DNA from: CBDHHC01 sp050633205
Lineage (GTDB): Bacteria; Pseudomonadota; Alphaproteobacteria; Rhizobiales; CBDHHC01
Assembly (NCBI GenBank): GCA_050633205.1
Contig: JBOEGA010000103.1
Span: 1-25,091 of the forward strand
DNA: 25,091 bases
Direction: 5' to 3'
How positions within the stretch are numbered: position 1 is the first letter of the stretch; every line of letters begins with the position of its first letter. The notes under the pieces were generated by a model, which was not told the origin of the DNA, searched no databases, and saw nothing but the letters and a program-made list of their open reading frames with translations. Both the position numbers and the translations under genes were made by a program. Positions 14,524 to 21,020 of the stretch are shown here, one piece after another.

Positions 14524-15228
14524 ATGGGTTTATTTGACTATTTATGGCACCGGAACAGGGCAACAGAGCAGGATGATGAGATAAGAGATAGCTATAGAGG
14601 GGATAGTATCAATACCCTGGGAGGGAATGATGTTATCACTCTTTCATATGGTAATGACGAGGTCGATGGCGGCAATGGCCATGACACCGTCATTATCAGG
14701 GGCGCTATTGATGAATGGAATATCAGCTATCCTGTTGCCCCTCCGTCTGCATCTCCTGATGATGGTGGAACAGTTCCCCCATACCAGGCTGATACCCTTA
14801 TTCTTGAGCATTCCAGATATGGCAGGAAAACACTGACCAATATCGAAAATCTGGTTGATGAACAGGGGGACTCTTTTGCTATTGCTCCTTTATATCCTAA
14901 TCATATTGTAGGCACTTCAGAAGCAGATTTATTACTGGACACAGTCAGTGACGACCGGATTTCGGCAGGTAATGGAGATGACCTGGCCTTTCTGACTTAC
15001 GGCAATGATTATGTAAGCGGAAATAGTGGGGTCGATAAAGTTCATATTCTGGGAGAACTTGACGAATATGAAATGTCCACCCGCGATTTAGGTGAGAGTT
15101 TTTATGTTTATCTCAATAGTGATAGATATGGCGATAAAACCCTGTTTAACGTTGAGGAAGTTGTAACTTCAGGGGGCGAGTATATTGATGTTATCTCCCT
15201 TCTGGATAACGGTGACGTGATAGCATAG
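14524..15228 (+). CDS. Small RTX-like calcium-binding repeat protein, internally duplicated
   Basis: A 234-residue acidic protein with hemolysin-type Ca-binding motifs (LGGNDVIT, DGGNGHDTV, SAGNGDDLA, SGNSGVDKV). Residues about 26-122 and 128-227 are two copies of one unit: nonapeptides, YGND-x-V, a strand with DE(W/Y), then (S)RYG-(R/D)-KTL-x-N-(I/V)-E. It has no signal peptide, as expected for type I secretion substrates, but no ABC exporter is in the window and the C-terminus does not show a clear type I signal. I start at ATG 14524 because GGAGG lies seven bases upstream; an ATG at 14503 has no such site. Function unknown, perhaps matrix or surface binding. Confidence 0.75.
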   Translation: MGLFDYLWHRNRATEQDDEIRDSYRGDSINTLGGNDVITLSYGNDEVDGGNGHDTVIIRGAIDEWNISYPVAPPSASPDDGGTVPPYQADTLILEHSRYGRKTLTNIENLVDEQGDSFAIAPLYPNHIVGTSEADLLLDTVSDDRISAGNGDDLAFLTYGNDYVSGNSGVDKVHILGELDEYEMSTRDLGESFYVYLNSDRYGDKTLFNVEEVVTSGGEYIDVISLLDNGDVIA

Positions 15229-15289
15229 CCTGTCAGGTCATTGCATGTGATTATTTCTCTCAAGCGCTCACATATATTATACACCCAGA

Positions 15290-15315
15290 CCGGATAAGCC
15301 CTGCAACTTATCCGG
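15290..15315 (+). terminator. Hairpin after the RTX-like gene
   Basis: CCGGATAAG (15290-15298) pairs perfectly with CTTATCCGG (15307-15315), loop CCCTGCAA, then ATTTCGTT. The U-run is poor. The right arm lies inside the sigma-factor relic, where CTTATCAGA of the intact gene has become CTTATCCGG, which completes the stem. Confidence 0.5.
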
Positions 15316-15376
15316 ATTTCGTTGAATATAACCCGTCTGTGTGCACGTGAAGCCAGCTCAACTTCTTTGTTTGGGG
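15299..15376 (-). pseudogene. Relic of an ECF41 sigma factor gene
   Basis: Three pieces match the intact ECF41 gene at 18974-19855 in the same order and strand. 15299-15339 matches its last codons at about 85 per cent of bases; translated on the minus strand it gives QTGYIQRNPDKLQG against QTVYIQRNSDKLQG. 15342-15353 gives ASRA, as in KLASRARSS. 15352-15376 matches the stretch encoding PDKEVELA with two differences. Between them about 350 and 150 bases of the gene are missing and the frame changes, so it cannot be functional. It is too diverged to be a sequencing artefact and is most likely the remnant of a second, paralogous sigma gene. Confidence 0.75.
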
Positions 15377-15427
15377 CATTGCATGGATATGCCTCGCCCC
15401 GTATGTTCCTTGCTTAACCAATACAGA

Positions 15428-17296
15428 TCAGTAGTTGATCTTCAGACCAGCCGAAACTCCGGCCTGTTCACCTTCATCTCTTCCAAAAGTGGTTGTGCCC
15501 GTAACAAAAAGGGTTTGCCCCTCTGTATAGGTATAGTTTACACTGCCACTTACCCGGCCATAAAGCTCTGAATCACTATCAATAAGCTTCGATAATCTGC
15601 GTGTTGGAGCATTGGTCTGGTAATAACCAAGATCATGATTACCTGTTTTCTGATACTCTCCGGTAAGCTGGATTTGAAAATCAAGCCCTTTGGAAAAAAC
15701 ATCCTTACCAAGAAGAGTAACACCGAAATTTGCTGTAAGCTGATCAAGTGACTGATCTTCAGTACTGATTGTAATAAGGGAATCCCCACTCTCTGTATAA
15801 CCATCCACATTCAGTTTGGTATAGCTAACAGAAGCAATTGGGCCAAACCTGACATTTGAGCCTTTTGTATCAAACAGATATTTAACCTGCGCAAAGGCAC
15901 CAAAAGCATCGGCATCAGGATTAGCGGACAAATCATCCATTACACCGGTACGAATTAGATCAAAAGAACCTCTGGTCCCTGTCACACCAACATCAGCAGA
16001 CAGATTATGGTCGCGGAAAGCTACAAACACACCAACCTGACCATAATCAAAATCGTTGCTGCCAAATTTACGCGATAGATCAGTCTCACTTTTGGTATAG
16101 TTGCCAACAGCACCAACATGGATTTTATCAGAAACCCTGTAACTGGCACCAACAGACAGGCTTGTCAGGTCAGAACTTGCACTGTTACTCGTAATATCAG
16201 ACAGAACCTGCTCACTCACATCAACACCCGGAGTAACAAACCACTGAACTTTACCACCTGTGGTTTTTGCCAGATCAGCACCAATTCTATACATGGCATT
16301 TTTCTGGGTAGTGCTCACTGAGCCAAGTCCTGATTCAGTTTGAAGTGTTGTAACACCTCCTGCCGTAATCAGGTTCGCAGCATATTCTCCAAGCAGTTGC
16401 TGAAATCCTGTCGTAAAGTGGATAGTATCCATAAACAGGAACTGGTTCTGTTGTTCTCGTGAAAGGCTGCCACAGGCATTATCCTGACAACTGTTGAACG
16501 CCGATACTGACGTGTATCCAAATTTGACAGGGTCAGCAATAATACGCTTAACCAGTGAGTTCACATCAAGATAGTGAATATTTGCCCCTTCAATCTCAAG
16601 TGTAGCAAGTTGCTGATTTAGCTTGTCAGTTGCACTTGTCGCAAGAGCGGTGTTGTAACTGCTGTAGGTTGGAGCCGGGTCAATCAGCGCCATATCATAC
16701 ACATTCAGCAGGATAAAGTTTTTTGCTCCAATATCTCTGATGCTGTTCAGGCTGGTTTTGATATTCTCTGCCGCCGTATCAGCAGTTGCCTGAGCAAGGC
16801 TATCAATTGTATCTGGATTTGTTACACCACCATTTGTGCCGGCAACCGGGTGAATATCATTGGTACCAAGCCATACACCAACATAGTCATTGGGAGAAAG
16901 TTGAGTTTGTGCAGCTTTAAACAGTTCAGTTTGCGTCAGACCGCCTGTTGGCGGAATAAAAAAGGCACCGCCACCAATAGGTATTGGCAGGCCATTTGCT
17001 CCACTTGTTCCACCACCGAATGCAAAGTCATTGCCTTGCTCAAAGCTCAACCCGGTAATTCCCGGCAGATACTCAATCCAGGTCTGTCCGTTGGAAAATC
17101 CGCCTCCGACATATCCGTCAGCAGAAGAAAAGCCGTTTGGATCTGCACCACCCAGAAGGAACCTTGATAACCCGCCATTGTCCGTCAAACTGTCACCAAT
17201 AGCATATGCACTGCCTTGTGCATGTGCTGCCTCTGTCATGAGCCCTGCACTTATCAGTGTACATGCAACAATGACGCCTCTCTTTAGTATTTTCAT
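15428..17296 (-). CDS. Autotransporter GDSL/SGNH esterase (type V secretion), copy 2
   Basis: A 622-residue paralogue of the gene at 929-2938. A signal peptide ends at EAAHA. The SGNH passenger has YAIGDSLTDNGG with nucleophile Ser36, block II NDFAFGGGTSG, block III WLGTND with Asn146 and block V DTIH with Asp290 and His293. The autotransporter barrel fills about residues 340-622 and ends in GLKINY, an aromatic C-terminus suited to the BAM complex. I start at ATG 17296; the frame runs on to 17365 but only this ATG begins a signal peptide, and GGGAGG lies 12 bases upstream. It is divergent from an AraC-type regulator gene, which may control it. Low overall identity to copy 1 argues for an old duplication. 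Confidence 0.92.
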   Translation of the reverse strand: MKILKRGVIVACTLISAGLMTEAAHAQGSAYAIGDSLTDNGGLSRFLLGGADPNGFSSADGYVGGGFSNGQTWIEYLPGITGLSFEQGNDFAFGGGTSGANGLPIPIGGGAFFIPPTGGLTQTELFKAAQTQLSPNDYVGVWLGTNDIHPVAGTNGGVTNPDTIDSLAQATADTAAENIKTSLNSIRDIGAKNFILLNVYDMALIDPAPTYSSYNTALATSATDKLNQQLATLEIEGANIHYLDVNSLVKRIIADPVKFGYTSVSAFNSCQDNACGSLSREQQNQFLFMDTIHFTTGFQQLLGEYAANLITAGGVTTLQTESGLGSVSTTQKNAMYRIGADLAKTTGGKVQWFVTPGVDVSEQVLSDITSNSASSDLTSLSVGASYRVSDKIHVGAVGNYTKSETDLSRKFGSNDFDYGQVGVFVAFRDHNLSADVGVTGTRGSFDLIRTGVMDDLSANPDADAFGAFAQVKYLFDTKGSNVRFGPIASVSYTKLNVDGYTESGDSLITISTEDQSLDQLTANFGVTLLGKDVFSKGLDFQIQLTGEYQKTGNHDLGYYQTNAPTRRLSKLIDSDSELYGRVSGSVNYTYTEGQTLFVTGTTTFGRDEGEQAGVSAGLKINY

Positions 17297-17430
17297 GGAT
17301 ACACTAAGCCTCCCGTTAACTCTGTTTTTATTCTGGTGCGCATTGCTTCTATTCTGTGCACACACAATTATGAGCTTTAATTTTATGGATAGGAGTGGCT
17401 TAACGGAATATTCTAAGACGACAGTTTAAT

Positions 17431-17459
17431 GTACATTTGCGCCAATATTTGTAGTGTAC
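17431..17459. promoter_or_regulatory. Inverted GTACA/TGTAC pair between the AraC-type gene and GDSL autotransporter
   Basis: GTACA (17431-17435) and TGTAC (17455-17459) are inverted with a 19-nt spacer, in the 206-bp divergent region. A possible operator for the adjacent regulator. A second pair, CCGTTAA/TTAACGG, spans 17313-17406. Weak evidence by itself. Confidence 0.3.
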
Positions 17460-17502
17460 TTGTCATAAAGTGCAGGTGTATTTCTGATAAAGATCAAAGA
17501 AA

Positions 17503-18432
17503 ATGAAATTTGGAGCTCTCAGTAAAGCGTTTTTTCCAGACTATAAGCTTCCGGTTAAACCCGTTGAAGCAGATAGAAATATTCAGAAAATAATAGATGC
17601 TAATAATAACGTTGTACGGATGAGCAAGGAGATGATGAATAATATTTTGCTTCATTATCTTAAGCAAAAAGATCATTGTGAAATTCAGAAAATAGCAGAG
17701 AGTATAGTAAACAAGCCAAGAAAAAGTATGTTGTGGATGCTGACCAGCAGTAACATTCAGGATTTGTATAACAAGAAACTGCAATTTGTAGATGCAGTCG
17801 GCGACAAGGAAATATGTGAGTTTCGGGATGAAGAGGTAAAGGTATTTAACAATCGTATCGGGACCACTCCGAAAACTATCGAACTGGGCATATTCTATTA
17901 CCTGTCAACTATTAAGCTTACTATAGCAGGCGACTTTGATATTGAAGTTCAATTGACAAAAGACCTTCAGGACTCGGCAGATGTCATTGAAACATTATAC
18001 CCGGCAACAGTCATACATGGCGCAAGGGAAAATGTTATTACGGTTCGGGGAAATAACATCCTGAGGCGGAATCTATGCACAACAAACGAGCATCTGGAAC
18101 ACCTGTTGACCCCAAGTTTTGATATAGCTCGTCTCCCCGAACAGAGTGATATAATTTCAGAAGCAAGAACAATTATTCGGGAAAACATTATGAACTCTGA
18201 GTTCAATCTTTCCGATCTTTCCAGTTATATGTGCGTCAGTCCTCGAACCCTCCAGAGAAAACTAAAGGCTGCCGGCGTATCATTCATAGAGCTGAAAAAT
18301 GCCGAACGTATTGAATTTATTATGAAACGCCTGGCAATGGGGGACACGAAGGAAAATCTGTCCCATTTGGTCGGGTATAAGGATATCGGATCAATTCATA
18401 AGCTATTGTCAAAAGTGAAAAAAAATGACTAA
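17503..18432 (+). CDS. AraC-family transcriptional regulator
   Basis: A 309-residue DNA-binding protein. Residues 1-205 resemble the arabinose-binding-type N-terminal domain seen in many proteobacterial AraC regulators (LTxDLQDSADVIETLYPATVIHG). The C-terminal domain has a clear first helix-turn-helix, FNLSDLSSYMCVSPRTLQRKL (residues 234-254), followed by AERIEFIMKRL. The second helix-turn-helix (about 283-305, ENLSHLVGYKDIGSIHKLLSK) keeps GY-D but lacks the usual FxRAFKRW ending and stops shortly after, so it is diverged. The gene is divergent from the second GDSL autotransporter across 206 bp, a common layout for a regulator and its target. Ribosome-binding site weak (AAAGA). Ligand unknown. 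Confidence 0.82.
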   Translation: MKFGALSKAFFPDYKLPVKPVEADRNIQKIIDANNNVVRMSKEMMNNILLHYLKQKDHCEIQKIAESIVNKPRKSMLWMLTSSNIQDLYNKKLQFVDAVGDKEICEFRDEEVKVFNNRIGTTPKTIELGIFYYLSTIKLTIAGDFDIEVQLTKDLQDSADVIETLYPATVIHGARENVITVRGNNILRRNLCTTNEHLEHLLTPSFDIARLPEQSDIISEARTIIRENIMNSEFNLSDLSSYMCVSPRTLQRKLKAAGVSFIELKNAERIEFIMKRLAMGDTKENLSHLVGYKDIGSIHKLLSKVKKND

Positions 18433-18524
18433 ACTTGCACAATAGCTCCTATACTGGATAGCATGTCCGCTGGGCCTGTTCTATAAATAGGCCACCACCA
18501 CTTTCTTCATAAAAAAGGACTGTA

Positions 18525-18971
18525 ATGTCAAACCCTGCACCACCAGAAGGCTTCGCGCCCCATTTCAGAAAAAGCAATGTCACAGAACCCTGGGAGCCGA
18601 TATTCTCAAAAACCGCAGGCGGCATAATACAGATCGGCCTGTGGCTTTCAGAGGCTCACTGTAACTCACGAGGGTTTGTGCATGGAGGGGTAATTGCATC
18701 TTTGGCCGACAATGCAATGGGATTATCCTGCATTTTTACTTCCAGAGAACAGAGGAAAGAAGCCGGTGACACAACTGCAGAACCCCATGCTGTAACCCTT
18801 AACCTGAGCATAGACTATGCCGCTTCAGCTCAAAAAGACCAATGGTTGCAAATAGAACCGCGCGTCATCAAGGTCGGCCGTTCTGTAGGCTTTGTTGATG
18901 CACTGATTACCGCAGATGGAAAAGTTGCTGCTAAGGCATCAGCAGTGTTTAAGATGCTGTCTGCATCCTGA
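18525..18971 (+). CDS. PaaI-family hotdog thioesterase, copy 2
   Basis: A 148-residue single hotdog-domain acyl-CoA thioesterase. The classical PaaI motif is intact in SRGFVHGGVIASLADNAMG, with His53-Gly-Gly and catalytic Asp62. VTLNLSIDYAASAQ and VGFVDALITADGKVAAKASAVF give the remaining strands. AGGA lies five to six bases before the ATG. It follows the AraC-type gene by 92 bp on the same strand, so it may be co-transcribed, and converges on the ECF41 sigma gene with only two bases between stop codons. Substrate not predictable. Confidence 0.88.
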   Translation: MSNPAPPEGFAPHFRKSNVTEPWEPIFSKTAGGIIQIGLWLSEAHCNSRGFVHGGVIASLADNAMGLSCIFTSREQRKEAGDTTAEPHAVTLNLSIDYAASAQKDQWLQIEPRVIKVGRSVGFVDALITADGKVAAKASAVFKMLSAS

Positions 18972-18973
18972 CC

Positions 18974-19855
18974 TCACTGCACACCCTGCAACTTATCAGA
19001 ATTGCGCTGAATATAAACCGTCTGCACAATACCTGAAGCATCGCAATCAATACTGAGAGTAACAACAGTCCCGTCTTCTTCTATCATTTTCAGGGCGGGG
19101 CAGCCATTCACCTTTATTACATCGACACTTGCAGGCTTTCCAAATTTGGTGACAATCCCGACTGTAAACCTGAGAATCTTATCACGGCCAAATATAGGGT
19201 TGAGCGCAGCAGACTTCTTGCCACCGCCATCCGAATACATCACCGCATCTTCTGCCAGCAGATCAGCTATCCCGGAAACATCACCAGTCTGAATTGTTGT
19301 CTGAAATTTCATTACAAAGTTCTGAAATATACTCTCATCAACATTTGGGGCAGGGCGTTTATCATTAATGCTGCTGCGCGCACGTGAAGCAAGCTTCCTG
19401 CACGCATCGGGACTGCGGTCTAGTGTTTCTGAGATTTCCTTAAAGGAATAATCAAAAACATCATGCAGAATAAAAGCCGCCCTTTCTGGCGGAGACAACC
19501 GCTCAAGCACCAGCAATAATGCAAACGAAAGCTCATCCGCCAGCTCAACTTCTTTGTCCGGGGTAATATCATTAGCAACCATACTCAGATCCTGTATCGG
19601 TTCAGGAAGCCACGGCCCGACATAGGTTTCTTTGCGTATACGGGCAGACTTTGCCCTGTCCAGACATAGTCGCGTAATAATTTTATGCAGAAAAGCCCTG
19701 GGGTTCTCAACGCCTGAACTTTCAATACCCTGCCATCGCAGCCAGGTATCCTGCACCATATCTTCCGCATCAGTAACCGATCCCGTCATGCGATAGGCAA
19801 GCCCCATAAGATCAGGTCGGTATTTCTCGAATATTTTTATATGTTCCTGCACCAT
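18974..19855 (-). CDS. ECF41-family RNA polymerase sigma factor with SnoaL-like C-terminal domain
   Basis: A 293-residue extracytoplasmic-function sigma factor. Region 2 (about 5-73) has RPDLMGLAYRMTGSVTDAED and DTWLRW; region 4 (about 105-160) has LERLSPPERAAFILHDVFDYSF and RSPDACRKLASRAR. ECF41 is identified by WLPEP (82-86) in the linker and DGGGK (209-213) in the C-terminal SnoaL/NTF2-like domain (about 170-290). In the described ECF41 proteins this domain controls activity in place of a separate anti-sigma factor. I start at ATG 19855, with GGGG six to seven bases upstream; a TTG two codons earlier is possible. It follows the cytochrome-b-like gene by 12 bp, behind a promoter matching the ECF41 consensus, so it is probably autoregulated. 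The usual carboxymuconolactone decarboxylase/oxidoreductase/epimerase-type partner is absent. Confidence 0.93.
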   Translation of the reverse strand: MVQEHIKIFEKYRPDLMGLAYRMTGSVTDAEDMVQDTWLRWQGIESSGVENPRAFLHKIITRLCLDRAKSARIRKETYVGPWLPEPIQDLSMVANDITPDKEVELADELSFALLLVLERLSPPERAAFILHDVFDYSFKEISETLDRSPDACRKLASRARSSINDKRPAPNVDESIFQNFVMKFQTTIQTGDVSGIADLLAEDAVMYSDGGGKKSAALNPIFGRDKILRFTVGIVTKFGKPASVDVIKVNGCPALKMIEEDGTVVTLSIDCDASGIVQTVYIQRNSDKLQGVQ

Positions 19856-19867
19856 GACCAACCCCGG

Positions 19868-20503
19868 TTAACTGACAAATTTCTCATACGCCTTGCGCAC
19901 ATTCTCAGGCAGTTCAATATCATAAAGAAAACCGCCAAACGCAGCCACAATCAGAAAACTGACTGCGAAACCCGAGAGAATAAAACCGAAGGCAATCTTC
20001 TCGCGCTTAACTTTGTTATAACTCATACGAAAATAGATAAAACTGGCGATATGTGCAAATAAAGCAATAACACCCAAAGCATAATAGGGAATAAAGAACC
20101 AGTGCAGCGGCGCAATCAGCAGACCCGCAGCAGCCGCATAAAAATTACTGTCTACTTCAAAGACCGTACGCAGGGTAATAAAAATTGCGACTGTATGATT
20201 AATCATAAACAGCATCAGATACAGCCCGGAAAATATCTGGATCTTATGCCATACCGTAGGCCACCGGCCCCAGACACGCCGTAACTGTATAAACCCCGTA
20301 ACAGACTGAACAATAACAGACAGCACAATAAGTGGTTCCACCAGCCATGATCTGTAAATAAAACGCGCAACATTCATAAACGCAATATGGCTCTCAACCC
20401 CGGCCAGCGCCCAGAGATGGTTAACCATATGCCCGGTCAGAAATATGAGCAAAAACAACGCTGAAGTTCTGTGAACCTTTAACACCCAGCCATAACCTCT
20501 CAT
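19868..20503 (-). CDS. Cytochrome-b-like integral membrane protein in operon with ECF41 sigma
   Basis: A 211-residue protein with five to six membrane helices. The layout recalls the SdhC/FrdC-type membrane anchors: KVHRTSALFLLIFLTGHMVNHL puts three His in the first helix, and WHKIQIFSGLYLMLFMINHTVAIF adds two more in a later helix, a set able to ligate heme. The family is not certain, and no succinate dehydrogenase flavo- or iron-sulfur subunit is nearby. I start at ATG 20503 because GGAGG lies five bases upstream; the adjacent ATG 20506 is too close to it, and earlier in-frame starts lack support and add a poor N-terminus. It is first in the operon and probably the main target of the ECF41 factor, possibly a membrane redox protein. 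Confidence 0.75.
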   Translation of the reverse strand: MRGYGWVLKVHRTSALFLLIFLTGHMVNHLWALAGVESHIAFMNVARFIYRSWLVEPLIVLSVIVQSVTGFIQLRRVWGRWPTVWHKIQIFSGLYLMLFMINHTVAIFITLRTVFEVDSNFYAAAAGLLIAPLHWFFIPYYALGVIALFAHIASFIYFRMSYNKVKREKIAFGFILSGFAVSFLIVAAFGGFLYDIELPENVRKAYEKFVS

Positions 20504-20538
20504 CATAACCTCCATATATTTATCGTTAGAAAACATAA

Positions 20539-20565
20539 GACGAGGCAGCATGCGAGAATGTGACA
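20539..20565 (-). promoter_or_regulatory. ECF41-type promoter of the cytochrome-b-like/sigma operon
   Basis: On the minus strand TGTCACA (20565-20559) is followed after exactly 16 nt by CGTC (20542-20539). This is the -35/-10 pair I recall as the published ECF41 consensus. It lies 35 nt before the ATG, giving a leader of about 30 nt. No other site in the window that I checked has both elements with this spacing. Confidence 0.8.
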
Positions 20566-20620
20566 TGACACAGGAACAGGCTGGAGAAGTCTGACAGGTC
20601 GGCATAACAATAAAGGATAA

Positions 20621-20651
20621 TTGACACCAAAAGGCCTTGTATTGCTGTAAT
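20621..20651 (+). promoter_or_regulatory. Candidate promoter of the small membrane protein
   Basis: A perfect TTGACA (20621-20626), a 19-nt spacer, then TGC-TGTAAT with an extended -10 (TGTAAT at 20646-20651). The long spacer is a weak point. Confidence 0.45.
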
Positions 20652-20705
20652 TATCAGTCCCTAATAACGTGACAATAAAAAACCTATACAGGGAGTAACA
20701 TTAAG

Positions 20706-21002
20706 ATGGCTATTTGGCGTGGTTACGGGCTTTTTGTTATGATTGTCGGAGCAGCAGTTTCGATCGGGCTCACATACGGATTTAACTATCTCCCGATGCT
20801 CAGCCTTGATGACGAAGGCCGGATAAAAATAGCCTTGCTCCTGTCCTCCGCTTTTATCTGGTATGTCGGCGCCAGAATTAATGCCAGCGAGAATAATCAC
20901 ACTTTTTTCTTTATGCCCATACAGTGGATCGGAGCAGTTCTGACCTTCCTGACAATTATCTATGTTCTTATGGGGGTAATGCTGAAATTGATGGGAGCCT
21001 AA
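20706..21002 (+). CDS. Small three-helix membrane protein, function unknown
   Basis: A 98-residue protein with three hydrophobic segments: about residues 7-31 (LFVMIVGAAVSIGLTYGFNYL), 41-56 (ALLLSSAFIWYVGAR) and 70-97. The loop INASENNHTFFFMPIQWIGA between the last two is conserved-looking and polar. I do not recognise a family. GGGAG lies about ten bases upstream. It is divergent from the ECF41 operon with its own sigma-70-like promoter and converges with the GNAT-nitrilase gene, 18 bp between stops. No function proposed. Confidence 0.72.
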   Translation: MAIWRGYGLFVMIVGAAVSIGLTYGFNYLPMLSLDDEGRIKIALLLSSAFIWYVGARINASENNHTFFFMPIQWIGAVLTFLTIIYVLMGVMLKLMGA

Positions 21003-21020
21003 GCCCCCATCACAATATGC

